Shown here: positions 37,440-49,067 of the stretch, piece by piece | Layout: each line of letters begins with the position of its first letter | Position numbering within the stretch: the first letter of the stretch is position 1 | Source of the DNA: Sipunculus nudus | Lineage: Eukaryota; Annelida; Sipuncula; Golfingiida; Sipunculidae | Assembly (NCBI GenBank): GCA_026874595.1 | Contig: CM049306.1 | Location: 38,628,019 to 38,692,018, forward strand | Length of the DNA: 64,000 nt | Direction of reading: 5' to 3' | Notes under the pieces: model-generated | Told to the model about the DNA's origin: nothing | The model's input: only the letters and a program-made list of their open reading frames with translations | Database searches by the model: none | Program-made: the position numbers and the translations under genes

Positions 37440-40400
37440 GCTTCGTTTTCCAACCCGATAATAATTAGAGCGGCACAAACGGCCGTTTCAGAGCAGGCCT
37501 CCAATTTGATATTCGCCGAAAATAGGGCAAAAATCGCTGTTTTAACGGCCCCCAGAGTCAAATTTACCATCGTTTTTTTCAAGGTCACCTAGCTTGCATA
37601 CCATTCGATACCTCGCCCATCCCGCCTTATCCAATAAAGAGCCGTTTCAGAGCAGTGCGCCATTTTGATATTCGCCAATCTTCCCATAAAAGCCAAAAAA
37701 AAAACATACACCTCGCTATTCTGACCGCCGCAGGCCTACAAACTATCGTTTTTTCGACGCCATGTTGGGTATCATGTCAAAGCCCACACCTCTGGCTGTC
37801 CGGCCCAATAATTATTAGAGCGGCACAAAAAGCCGTTTTAGAGCAGCGACCCGCCATTATCTAGAAAAGGCCAAAAATATTGGGAACATCGCTTATACGG
37901 CCCCCCCCCCCACGGGTCACAACCATCGTTTTTTCAAGGTCGTCCTCCCCACCGATCGACAGAACGTCCACTCCGCCCTCACATCCCGTGATAATTAGAG
38001 CGGCACAAACGGCCGTTTCAGAGCAGGCCTCCATTTTGATATTCGCCGGAAATAGAGCACAAATCGATGCTTTAACGGCCCTCAGAGCCAAACTATCGTT
38101 TTTTTCAAGGTCCCCTTGCATACCATTCGATACTTTGCCCATCCCGCCTTCACATCCAATAATAACTAGAGCGGCACAAAGAGCCGTTTTATAGCAGTGC
38201 GCCATTTTGATATTCGCCAATCTTCCCATAGAAGCCAGAAAAACATACACTTCGCTATTCTGACCGCCGCAGACCTACAAACTATCGTTTTTTTCGACGC
38301 CATGTTGGGTATAAATTCCAAGCCCACGCCTCTGGCTGTCCGGCCAATTAATTATTAGAGCGGCACAAAAAGCCGTTTTAGAGCAGAGGCCCGCCATTAT
38401 CTAGAAAAGGCCAAAAATATTGGGAACATCACTTATACGGCCCCCATCACGTGTCACAACCATCGTTTTTTCAAGGTCGTCCTCCCCACCGATCGACAGC
38501 CCGTCCACTCCGCCCTCACATCCCGTGATAATTAGAGCGGCACAAACGGCCGTTTCAGTGCAGGCCTCCATTTTGATATTCGCCGGAAATAGAGCACAAA
38601 TCGATGCTTTAACGGCCATCAGAACCAAACTATCGTTTTTTCAAGGTCACCTTGCATACCATTCGATACCTCGCCCATACCGCCTTCCCATCCAATAATA
38701 ATTAGAGCGGCACAAAGAGCCGTTTCAGAGCAGTGCGTCATTTTGATATTCGCCAATCTTCCCATAGAAGCCAGAAAAACACACTCCTCGCTATTCTGAC
38801 CGCCGCAGGCCCGCTAACTATCGTTTTTTCGACGCCATGTTGGGTATCAAGTCAAAACCCACACCTCTGGCTGTCCGGCTCAATAATTATCAGAGCGGCA
38901 CAAAAAGCCGTTTTAGAGCAGCGGCCCGCCATTATCTAGAAAAGGCCAAAAATATTGGGAACATCGCTTATACGGCCCCCCACGGGTCACAACCATCGTT
39001 TTTTCAAGGTCGTCCTCCCCACCGATCGACAGAACGTCCACTCCGCCCTCACATCCCGTGATAATTAGAGCGGCACAAACGGCCGTTTCAGAGCAGGCCT
39101 CCATTTTGATATTCGCCGGAAATAGAGCACAAATCGATGCTTTAACGGCCCCCAGAACCAAACTATCGTTTTTTTCAAGGTCACCTTGCATACCATTCGA
39201 TACTTCGACCATACCGCCTTCCCATCCAATAATAACTAGAGCGGCACAAAGAGCCGTTTCAGAGCAGTGCGTCATTTTGATATTCGCCAATCTTCCCATA
39301 GAAGCCAGTAAAACACACTCCTCGCTATTCTGACCGCCACAGGCCCGCTAACTATCATTTTTTCGACGCCATGTTGTGTATCAAGTCAAAACCCACGCCT
39401 CTAGCTGTCCGGCCCAATAATTATTAGAGCGGCACAAAAAGCCGTTTTAGAGCAGCGGCCCGCCATTATCTAGAAAAGGCCAAAAATATTGGGAACATCG
39501 CTTATACGGCCCCCCACGGGTCACAACCATCGTTTTTTCAAGGTCGTCCTCCCCACCGATCGACAGAACGTCCACTCCGCCCTCACATCCCGTGATAATT
39601 AGAGCGGCACAAACGGCCGTTTCAGAGCAGGCCTCCATTTTGATATTCGCCGGAAATAGAGCACAAATCGATGCTTTAACGGCCCCCAGAACCAAACTAT
39701 CGTTCTTTCAAGGTCACCTTGCATACCATTCGATACCTCGCCCATACCGCCTTCCCATCCAATAATAACTAGAGCGGCACAAAGAGCCGTTTCAGAGCAG
39801 TGCGTCATTTTGATATTCGCCAATCTTCCCATAGTAGCCAGAAAAACACACTCCTCGCTATTCTCACCGCCGCAGGCCCGCTAACTATCGTTTTTTCGAC
39901 GCCATGTTGGGTATCAAGTCAAACCCCACACCTCTGGCTGTCCGGCTCAATAATTATTAGAGCGGCACAAAAAGCCGTTTTAGAGCAGCGGCCCGCAATT
40001 ATCTAGAAAAGGCCAAAAATATTGGGAACATCGCTTATACGGCCCCCCACGGGTCACAACCATCGTTTTTTTAAGGTCGTCCTCCCCACCGATCGACAGA
40101 ACGTCCACTTCGCCCTCACATCCCGTGATAATTAGAGCGGCACAAACGGCAGTTTCAGAGCAGGCCTCCATTTTGATATTCGCCGGAAATAGAGCACAAA
40201 TCGATGCTTTAACGGCCCCCAGAGCCAAACTATCGTTTTTTCAAGGTCACCTGGCATACCATTCGATACCTCGCCCATACCGCCTTCCCATCCAATAATA
40301 ACTAGAGCGGCACAAAGAGCCGTTTTATAGCAGTGCGCCATTTTGATATTCGCCAATCTTCCCAAAGAAGCCAGAAAAACACACTCCTCGCTATTCTGAC

Positions 40401-41478
40401 CGCCACAGGCCCGCTAACTATCGTTTTTTCGACGCCATGTTGTGTATCAAGTCAAAACCCACACCTCCAGCTGTCCGGCCCAATAATTATTAGAGCGGCA
40501 CAAAAAGCCGTTTTAGAGCAGCGGCCCGCCATTATCTAGAAAAGACCAAAAATATTGGGAACATCGCTTATACGGCCCCCACGGTCACAACCATCGTTTT
40601 TTTAAGGTCGTCCTCCCCACCGATCGACAGCCCGTCCACTCCGCCCTCACATCCCGTGATAATTAGAGTGGCACAAACGGCCGTTTCAGAGCAGGCCTCC
40701 ATTTTGATATTCGCTGGAAGTAGAGCACTAATCGATGCTTTAACGGCCCCCAGAACCAAACTATCGTTTTTTCAAGGTCACCTTGCATACCATTCGATAC
40801 CTCGCCCATACCGCCTTCCCATCCAATAATAACTAGAGCGGCACAAAGAGCCGTTTCAGAGCAGTGCGTCATTTTGATATTCGCCAATCTTCCCATAGAA
40901 GCCAGAAAAACACACTCCTCGCTATTCTGACCGCCGCAGGCCCGCTAACTATCGTTTTTTCGACGCCATATTGGGTATCAAGTCAAAACCCACACCTCTA
41001 GCTGTCCGGCTCAATAATTATTAGAGCGGCACAAAAAGCCGTTTTAGAGCAGCGGCCCGCAATTATCTAGAACAGAGCAAAAATATTGGGAACATCGCTT
41101 ATACGGCCCCCATCACGTGTCACAACCATCGTTTTTTCAAGGTCGTCCTCCCCACCGATCGACAGAACGTCCACTCCGCCCTCACATCCCGTGATAATTA
41201 GAGCGGCACAAACGGCCGTTTCAGAGCAGGCTTCCATTTTGATATTCGCCGGAAATAGAGCACAAATCGATGCTTTAACGGCCCCCAGAACCAAACTATC
41301 GTTTTTTCAAGGTCACCTTGCATACCATTCGATACCTCGCCCATACCGCCTTCCCATCCAATAATAACTAGAGCGGCACAAAGAGCCGTTTCTAGAGCAG
41401 TGCGTCATTTTGATATTCGCCAATCTTCCCATTGAAGCCAGAAAAACACACTCCTCGCTTTTCTGACCGCCGCAGGCG
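37440..41478 (+). repeat. Left-arm tandem array, 533-bp higher-order unit
   Basis: The landmark 'GCAGGCCTCCATTTTGATAT' recurs at about 37494, 38024, 38562, 39095, 39628, 40161, 40694 and 41227, a period of about 533 bp. Each period contains three variants of the sub-unit: GCGGCACAAACGGCCGTTTC, GCGGCACAAAGAGCCGTTTC and GCGGCACAAAAAGCCGTTTT. The left and right arms differ by scattered substitutions. Confidence 0.9.
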
Positions 41479-41486
41479 GGGCTGGG

Positions 41487-44400
41487 GCCGTTAAAGTATC
41501 GATTTGTGCTCTATTTTCGGCGAATATCAAAATGGAGGCCTGCTCTGAAACGGCCGTTGTTGCCGCTCTAATTATCACGGGATGTGAGGGCGGAGTGGAC
41601 GGGCTGTCGATCGGTGGGAAAGACGAACTTGAAAAAAAACGATGGTTGTGAGCCTAGGGGGGCCGTATAAACGATGTTCCCAAAATTTTTGGCCTTTTCT
41701 AGATAATTGCGGGCCGCTGCTCTAAAACGGCTTTTTGTGCCGCTCTAATAATTATTGGGCCTGACAGCCAAAGGCCTAGGCTTTGAATTGATACCCAACA
41801 TGGCGTCGAGAAAACGATAGTTAGCGGGCCTGCGGCGGTCAGAATAGCGAGGTGTATATTTTTCTGGCTTCTTTGGGAAGATTGGCGAATATCAAAATGG
41901 CGCACTGCTCTGAAACGGCTCTTTGTGCCGCTCTAGTTATTATTGGATGTGAAGGCGGGATAGGCGAAGTATCGAATGGTATGCAAGGTGACCTTGAAAA
42001 AACAATAGTTTGGCTCTTGGGGCCGTTAAAGCATCGATTTGTGCTCTATTTCCGGCGAATATCAAAATGGAGGCCTGCTCTGAAACGGCCGTTTGTGCCG
42101 CTCTAATTATCACGGGATGTGAGGGCGGAGTGGACGGGCTGTCGATCGGTGGGAAAGACGACCTTAAAAAAACGATGGTTGTGACCCGTGGGGGGCCGTA
42201 TAAGCGATGTTCCCAATATTTTTGGACTTTTCTAGATAATTGCGGGCCGCTGCTCTAAAACGGCTTTTTGTGCCGCTCTAATAATTATTGGGCCGGACAG
42301 CCAGGGCTGTGGGCTTTGACTTGATATCCAACATGGCGTCGAAAAAACGATAGTTAGCGGGCCTGCGGCGGTCAGATTGGCGAGGAGTGTGTTTTTCTGG
42401 CTTCTATTGGAAGATTGGCGAATATCAAAATGGCGCACTGCTCTGAAACGGCTCTTTGTGCCGCTCTAGTTATTATTGGATGTGAAGGCGGGATAGGTGA
42501 AGTATCGAATGGTATGCAAGGTGACCTTGAAAAAACGATAGATTGCCTCTTGGGGCCGTTAAAGCATCGATTTGTGCTCTATTTTCGGCGAATATCAAAA
42601 TGGAGGCCTGCTCTGAAACGGCCGTTCGTGCCGTTCTAATTATCACGGGATGTGAGGGCGGAGTGGACGGGCTGTCGATCGGTGGGGAGGACGACCTTGA
42701 AAAAAACGATGGTTGTGACCCGTGGGGGGGCCGTATAAGCGATGTTCCCGATATTTTTGGCCTTTTCTAGATAATTGCGGGCCGCTGCTCTAAAACGGCT
42801 TTTTGTGCCGCTTTAATAATTATTGGGCCGGACAGCCAGGGGTGTGGGCTTTGACTTGATATCCAAGATGTTGTCGAAAAATCGATAGTTAGGGGGCCTG
42901 CGGCGGTCAGAATAGCGAGGTGTGTGTTTTTCTGGCTTCTATGGGAAGATTGGCGAATATCAAAATGGCGCACTGCTCTGAAACGGCTCTTTGTGCCGCT
43001 CTAGTTATTATTGGATGTGAAGGCGGGATGGGCGAAGTATCGAATGGTATGCAAGGTGATCTTGACAAAACGATAGTTTGGCTCTGGGGGCCGTTAAAGC
43101 ATCGATTTGTGCTCTATTTTCGGCGAATATCAAAATGGAGGCCTGCTCTGAAACGGCCGTTTGTGCCGCTCTAATTATCACGGGATGTGAGGGCGGAGTG
43201 GACGGGCTGTCGATCGGTGGGAAAGACGACCTTGAAAAAACGATGGTTGTGACCCGTGGGGGCCGTATAAGCGATGTTCCAAATATTTTTGGCCTTTTCT
43301 AGATAATTGCGGGCCGCTGCTCTAAAACGGCTTTTTGTGCCGCTCTAATAATTATTGGGCCGGACAGCCAGGGCTGTGGGCTTTGACTTGATATCCAACA
43401 TGGCGTCGAAAAAAGATAGTTAGCGGGCCTGCGGCGGTCAGATTGGCGAGGAGTGTGTTTTTCTGGCTTCTATGGGAAGATTGGCGAATATCAAAATGGC
43501 GCTCTGCTCTGAAACGGCTCTTTGTGCCGCTCTAGTTATTATTGGATGTGAAGGCAGGATAGGCGAAGTATCGAATGGTATGCAAGGTGACCTTGAAAAA
43601 ACGATAGTTTGCCTCTTGGGGCCGTTAAAGCATCGATTTGTGCTCTATTTTCGGCGTATATCAAAATGGAGGCCTGCTCTGAAACGGCCGTTTGTGCCGC
43701 TCTAATTATCACGGGATGTGAGGGCGGAGTGGACGGGCTGTCGATCGGTGGGAAAGACGACCTTGAAAAAAACGATGGTTGTGACCCGTGGGGGGCCGTA
43801 TAAGCGATGTTCCCAATATTTTTGGCCTTTTCTAGATAATTGCGGGCCGCTGCTCTAAAACGGCTTTTTGTGCCGCTTTAATAATTATTGGGCCGGACAG
43901 CCAGGGGTGTGGGCTTTGACTTGATACCCAACATGTTGTCGAAAAATCGATAGTTAGGGGGCCTGCGGCGGTCAGAATAGCGAGGTGTGTGTTTTTCTGG
44001 CTTCTATGGGAAGATTGGCGAATATCAAAATGGCGCACTGCTCTGAAACGGCTCTTTGTGCCGCTCTAGTTATTATTGGATGTGAAGGCGGGATGGGCGA
44101 AGTATCGAATGGTATGCAAGGTGATCTTGACAAAACGATAGTTTGGCTCTGGGGGCCGTTAAAGCATCGATTTGTGCTCTATTTCCGGCGAATATCAAAA
44201 TGGAGGCCTGCTCTGAAACGGCCTTTTTAGCCGCTCTAATTATCACGGGATGTGAGGGCGGAGTGGACAGGCTGTCGATCGGTGGGAAAGACGACCTTGA
44301 AAAAACGATGGTTGTGACCCGTGGGGGGCCGTATAAGCGATGTTCCCAATATTTTTGGCCTTTTCTAGATAATTGCGGGCCGCTGCTCTAAAACGGCTTT

Positions 44401-45500
44401 TTGTGCCGCTCTAATAATTATTGGGCCGGACAGCCAGGGCTGTGGGCTTTGACTTGATATCCAACATGGCGTCGAAAAAACGATAGTTAGAGGGCCTGCG
44501 GCGGTCAGATTGGCGAGGAGTGTGTTTTTCTGGCTTCTATGGGAAGATTGGCGAATATCAAAATGGCGCACTGCTCTGAAACGGCTCTTTGTGCCGCTCT
44601 AGTTATTATTGGATGTGAAGGCGGGATAGGCGAAGTATCGAATGGTATGCAAGGTGACCTTGAAAAAAAAGATAGTTTGCCTCTTGGGGCCGTTAAAGCA
44701 TCGATTTGTGCTCTATTTTCGGCGAATATCAAAATGAAGGCCTGCTCTGAAAAGGCCGTTCGTGCCGTTCTAATTATCACGGGATGTGAGGGCGGAGTGG
44801 ACGGGCTGTCGATCGGTGGGGAGGACGACCTTGAAAAAAACGATGGTTGTGACCCGTGGGGGGCCGTATAAGCGATGTTCCCAATATTTTTGGCCTTTTC
44901 TAGATAATTGCGGGCCGCTGCTCTAAAACGGCTTTTTGTGCGGCTTTAATAATTATTGGGCCGGACAGCCAGGGGTGTGGGCTTCGACTTGATACCCAAC
45001 ATGTTGTCGAAAAATCGATAGTTAGGGGGCCTGCGGCGGTCAGAATAGCGAGGTGTGTGTTTTTCTGGCTTCTATGGGAAGATTGGCGAATATCAAAATG
45101 GCGCACTGCTCTGAAACGGCTCTTTGTGCCGCTCTAGTTATTATTGGATGTGAAGGCGGGATGGGCGAAGTATCGAATGGTATGCAAGGTGATCTTGACA
45201 AAACGATAGTTTGGCTCTGGGGGCCGTTAAAGCATCGATTTGTGCTCTATTTTCGGCGAATATCAAAATGGAGGCCTGCTCTGAACCGGCCGTTCGTGCC
45301 GTTCTAAATATCACGGGATGTGAGGGCGGAGTGTACGGGCTGTCGATCGGTGGGGAGGACGACCTTGAAAAAAACGATGGTTGTGAGCCTAGGGGGGCCG
45401 TATATAAGCGATGTTCCCAATATTTTTGTCTTTTTTGAGAAAATGGCGGGCCGCTGCTCTAAAACGGCTTTTTGTGCCGCTGTAATAATCATTGGGCCGG
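41487..45500 (-). repeat. Right-arm tandem array, inverted copy of the 533-bp unit
   Basis: The reverse-complement landmark 'ATATCAAAATGGAGGCCTGC' recurs at about 41524, 42059, 42592, 43126, 43659, 44195, 44723 (one base changed) and 45263. Unit order and sub-unit variants mirror the left arm. Together the arms form a near-continuous palindrome of over 8 kb. Confidence 0.9.
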
Positions 45501-45895
45501 AGAGCAAGGGGTGTGTTCATTGACTTGATACCTTACATGACGGTGAAAAAAAAAACAAACAAAAAACGATATAGTCTGCCGTTACATGGCATTCGTCACA
45601 GAAAAGAGGCCGTAAATATCGATAGATATATGCGATTTGGACCAAGAAATTGTTGGCTGCTGCCCTAAAACGGCCGTTTGTGCTGCTCTGATAACTGCTC
45701 TGTATAATTCTGAAGAAGGATAGCTTGCTCCGTTTCACGGTAACCCTGTCGAATACGCTATGAATTTCCTTGACGTCCTGATGAGGCTGAGAATCCCCGT
45801 TTAGAGGGCACGGAAAGATAGAGGCTTTTGGAGCAATGGGGGAGTATTCTGAATCTCGAACCTCGAATGTCGAATACGCTATGAATTTCCTTGAC

Positions 45896-45908
45896 GTCCT
45901 CAACTAAC
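45896..45908 (+). repeat. 13-bp target site duplication, right copy
   Basis: Exact repeat of 37074-37086, immediately after the element end CTTGAC at 45895. After it the protease frame continues with the third base of a Thr codon at 45909. Confidence 0.85.
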
Positions 45909-47004
45909 CAACGGGCACACAGATATATCTTCTGCAGAAATGCAACGTCTGCCTCAACGGGACAACAGATTTTCCGCAAAAAACCCGCTTTTCCAAGAAT
46001 TGTTCCGAGTTCCATCCAAATTTTCCAGGACCAAACCAAAAGGAGCCGACATCGGTGGAAATTATTTTCAACAAAAAATGGTAAGCACCAGAGGAAACCA
46101 TTCGAGAAGAGGGGCTTTCAGGTCCTTCATACGCAAAAATGCTGAATACGCAAGTCAAAACCCTGATAACATCCACCAAATAATGTTGCCGCATACAAAA
46201 CTAGGCACCAAAGGTATAAACTCTCCAAAGTTCTCCAAACAGGCCATGAAACAGAAGAGGCTAATATTCGGTAAGGACACACGACATATTGTCTCAGGTT
46301 TGATGAAAGGACCAGCGTATACCAACGTCGTGTACTTATCAGTCGGCTGTACTGGAACTCTGATATCTCCTAAATATGTTTTAACTGCTGCCCATTGCAT
46401 TCACGATGGTCGAGAGCTCTTGCCGTCAGTTAAAAATGTACGTATATTCATTAGACACAAAATGGGGGCTTTACTGAGTAACGTACATCGCGCAAAAATA
46501 CCTGTTGCTTGGCACCGAAAGTTTGGGCGCTCTGATCTCCAAAGAGTCGTGTTCGATTTTGCTTTGCTGGAACTGCAGAAGCCTGTGCACGGTAGATGGC
46601 GCTTTTTGTCCCTCAGCCAAGACGCTGGCCTGCACAGCCGTAAAGTCAAACTGGTCGGCTACCCTGCAGATCGATATCCACTGCTCGTCGAGTCGTCATG
46701 CACAGCTGTACACTTTTACAACTCTATTCAGCTGAATCGGTGTGATTTAGTAGCTGGAACATCAGGTTCGGCAGCACTTGTGTGGTCGTCACGCGAAAGC
46801 AAGTACAAAATCGTGGGAGTTGTGTCGGGTGAAGTCCATTCTGCTAAGCAAGATGCTTATAACGCCGTGACTCTGTTTACTCCGGAGAAGATGCCGACGC
46901 TCTGTAACATGTTAGGCTCAAAATCCAAGATGAAAGAATGTAAGAATTACACTCATTTCTTTCCAAACAGAAAACGATTTATTGGGTATATCCTGAGTGG
47001 CTAA
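45909..47004 (+). pseudogene. PRSS23-like trypsin-family serine protease, 3' fragment with complete catalytic domain
   Basis: This stretch encodes almost all of a secreted S1-family endopeptidase most like serine protease 23. Numbering from Met at 45940 (354 codons to TAA): pro-region rich in Lys/Arg to about residue 123; GCTGTLISPKYVLTAAHC with catalytic His152; FDFALLEL with Asp206; GTSGSA with Ser275; IVGVVSGE and a VTLFTP segment near 309-315 that match the PRSS23 C-terminal part. The active-site motif is GTSGSA rather than the chymotrypsin GDSGGP, similar to PRSS23 (GASGS). Joined in concept to 37028-37086 the gene would be 384 codons, against 383 aa for human PRSS23, with no intron. An alternative reading is that translation begins at Met 45940, giving a protein without signal peptide. 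The intact triad and lack of stops suggest recent disruption or a polymorphic allele. Confidence 0.85.
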
Positions 47005-47240
47005 TTAAAAAAAAGAACATCTACTGACTTCGTCAGGTTTATAGAGTGAATAATATATATTTTACCGGACAGGTATATTTATCTTTTATTCAGGGATAAT
47101 GTGGAACAGCTTCTGTCCGGGTTTGCTGAAACAGAACTTTCGAATACACGTAATGTAAGCTCTCCATGCATACGGACAATTGATAATGTTCTAATTACAA
47201 ATACATTCACCAGTTCATTCACCGCGAGACTTAATAAATC
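47005..47240 (+). terminator. 3' UTR and poly(A) signal of PRSS23-like gene
   Basis: The stop TAA is at 47002-47004 and AATAAA at 47233-47238, giving a 3' UTR of about 250 nt. No earlier consensus hexamer is evident. Confidence 0.5.
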
Positions 47241-48880
47241 ACTGTACCCATAATCGATGATGTTAAAACCTATTGGACATTAGTTGCATGTTTGTAATCC
47301 GAGGAGCTTTTGTACCATATATATAAGAATATAAATATAAATATATATATATGTGAAAATAAATTACTGATAAACTGAAAGCGTATTTGTGCATACGTGC
47401 TTTTGAACGCCCTCTCCTGAGGATGTATGATTTATTGTTGTCTAAGGACAAGTTAATTTTTTTTAAATTTTTTATCTGGTGTTAATGAGTACTTTGTTAA
47501 GGTTAATATAATGTATAATAATATAACAAATATATATAATATATTAGGTAATTTTAATCAAGGCCATTGCCATCAACACTGCCATAGCGAAATACATTTA
47601 AAGTTTTAAAGCTACCAGGGTCCTTTTAGTGATTTATTCAAGCAAGGAGCTGAGATGTAGTTCGAGGACGCTCTTCGCTTTTAATATTAAGGTATTGTTA
47701 TTGTTTGAAACCCCTATATCTAAATTCAATCCAAAAGTGCTTTAAATTTATATGAGATCCCACAAAGTATACATTATTTTAAACTTTTGATTCATCTTCA
47801 CATGAAATTGTAACATTTAAAAAATTAAGATTTTTTTAAAGGTACACTATTTTAAGCCCACAGTAACAATAATCCACTTTTTAGTGAACTTATATAAAAC
47901 TACATGACAATATATTAAAAACATGTTTTTTTTTTCTCTCTATCATGATTCTATCTACCCTTAAACTAATTTTTTTTAATTTTTATTCGATGAATTATCG
48001 AATAAAAACTTAAAAGTTTAGTATAAGGTAGATAGAACCATGAAAAAGGGAAAAAACGTTTTTGAGATATTTATGTATTTATGATATTTAATTATTTTCA
48101 TGTAGTCAAATTTTATTTTTTTTTAAATTGTTAAAAAATCATGTGAAAATGAGTGAAAAATTCAAATATATGTATATACTTTCAGAAAGAATGCTGTACC
48201 CGGTTTAAAATAACATGTTTTTGCGGTCTTATATGAATATAAATCACTTTGGGTTGATTTTAGATATAAGGGTTTCAAATATTAATGATACTTTAATGCC
48301 ATAGTATGGTACCTACTAGTCTCAGTTTAATTTGTAAGGGATAATGTTTTAGCAACGGATATTCATGGGCTGAACCAGGATTTAGGAAAAGGAGGGGTCC
48401 AACCCAGGAGGACTAAGGTTAAAACTTAAAAAGGTCCCCAATTCTGGAAAAACGGGGCTCAGGCAATAAAAAAAGGTCTGAACTCCTTTAAAAAGGTCCG
48501 GTCCCCCCATCACCCCCGCCCCCCCCCCCCCCCTCCCCCTTGATCCACATCTGGGATATGGTATATAATTATGAGAAAACCGGATGAAATTTTTTTGTGT
48601 TAGACATGAGGTGTGTTAACATCGCCTAGATGACTGGTCCTACCGAACCGGGTGCCATTTAACATCCTTTTCGTAATAATTGTGCACTTCAGTTTGTATT
48701 TATGTTATAAGTGTAATTAAGATAATTTAGTATAAAAATGCATTTAACCAGTAGGTGTAAAAATGAATCAAGTGTATAACCATGTTACGAATAGATGTAA
48801 TAATCAATATACGATTACAATAAATGTGTATATCATTTGAAAAATGTATGTTATAAAAGGTATAACAAAGTCAAAGATAG
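47241..48880. other. Intergenic with hairpin, family E copy and a short MITE-like copy
   Basis: No gene is recognised. A roughly 100-bp imperfect palindrome lies at 47942-48043 (TCATGATTCTATCTACC ... GGTAGATAGAACCATGA). A family E copy lies at about 48110-48280. At about 48366-48560 is 'CCAGGATTTAGGAAAAGGAG' followed by GTCCAACCCAGGAGGACTAA and C-rich sequence, shared with 60937-61135. Confidence 0.55.
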
Positions 48881-48883
48881 ATA

Positions 48884-49064
48884 CAGTGAAACCTCGTTGT
48901 GTCGAACTCGCTTTTGTCGAATACCCCGCTTATGTCGAAGTTACAGACTCAATATTCCGGACAACACTAGTTAAATCATTGCCATATTAAACCCGCTTGT
49001 GTCGAACCTCTGATGTGTCGAAGTTTTCTGAGGGACCCTTCGACTTCGAAACAACGAGGTTTCA

Positions 49065-49067
<3 letters not shown>
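48884..49067. mobile_element. 184-bp pogo/mariner-type MITE
   Basis: Inverted ends CAGTGAAACCTCGTTGTGTC and GACTTCGAAACAACGAGGTTTCACTG, each bounded by TA (48882-48883, 49068-49069). Internal GTGTCGAA motifs recur. The CAGTGAAACCTCG terminus is the one widely seen in pogo/Tigger-like elements. Non-coding. A (TA)n tract begins at the right target TA and runs to about 49114. Confidence 0.85.

Larger units (their letters stand above)
37087..45895. mobile_element. 8.8-kb foldback transposon with arms of 533-bp tandem repeats
   Basis: The ends are inverted copies starting GTCAAGGAAATTCATAGCG. After about 200 bp of unique terminal sequence, each arm is a tandem array of a 533-bp unit, eight copies per arm, with the right arm the reverse complement of the left. 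The left arm runs 37087 to about 41285, a loop of about 200 bp follows (one extra sub-unit, 41286-41486), and the right arm runs about 41487 to 45895. Each 533-bp unit consists of three related 178-bp sub-units sharing 'TTAGAGCGGCACAAA-nn-GCCGTTT'. No transposase is encoded. The many small frames on both strands are repeat by-products. A perfect 13-bp duplication flanks it. Closest in form to foldback (FB/TU/MULE-like) elements; the superfamily is not determined. Confidence 0.88.

Noticed and set aside
37655-45523. Many repeated 60-130 codon frames on both strands (for example MRHFDIRQSSH... and MGRLANIKMAHCSETALC...)
   Set aside because: They are translations of the 533-bp repeat in both orientations; conserved only because the units are homogenised.
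37028-45940. Treating 37028-37203 as a first exon and the inverted repeat as an ordinary intron of the protease
   Set aside because: No donor and acceptor pair around the obvious exon ends restores frame well, sequence after 37086 belongs to the element (inverted copy at 45895), and the 13-bp duplication explains the junction exactly.
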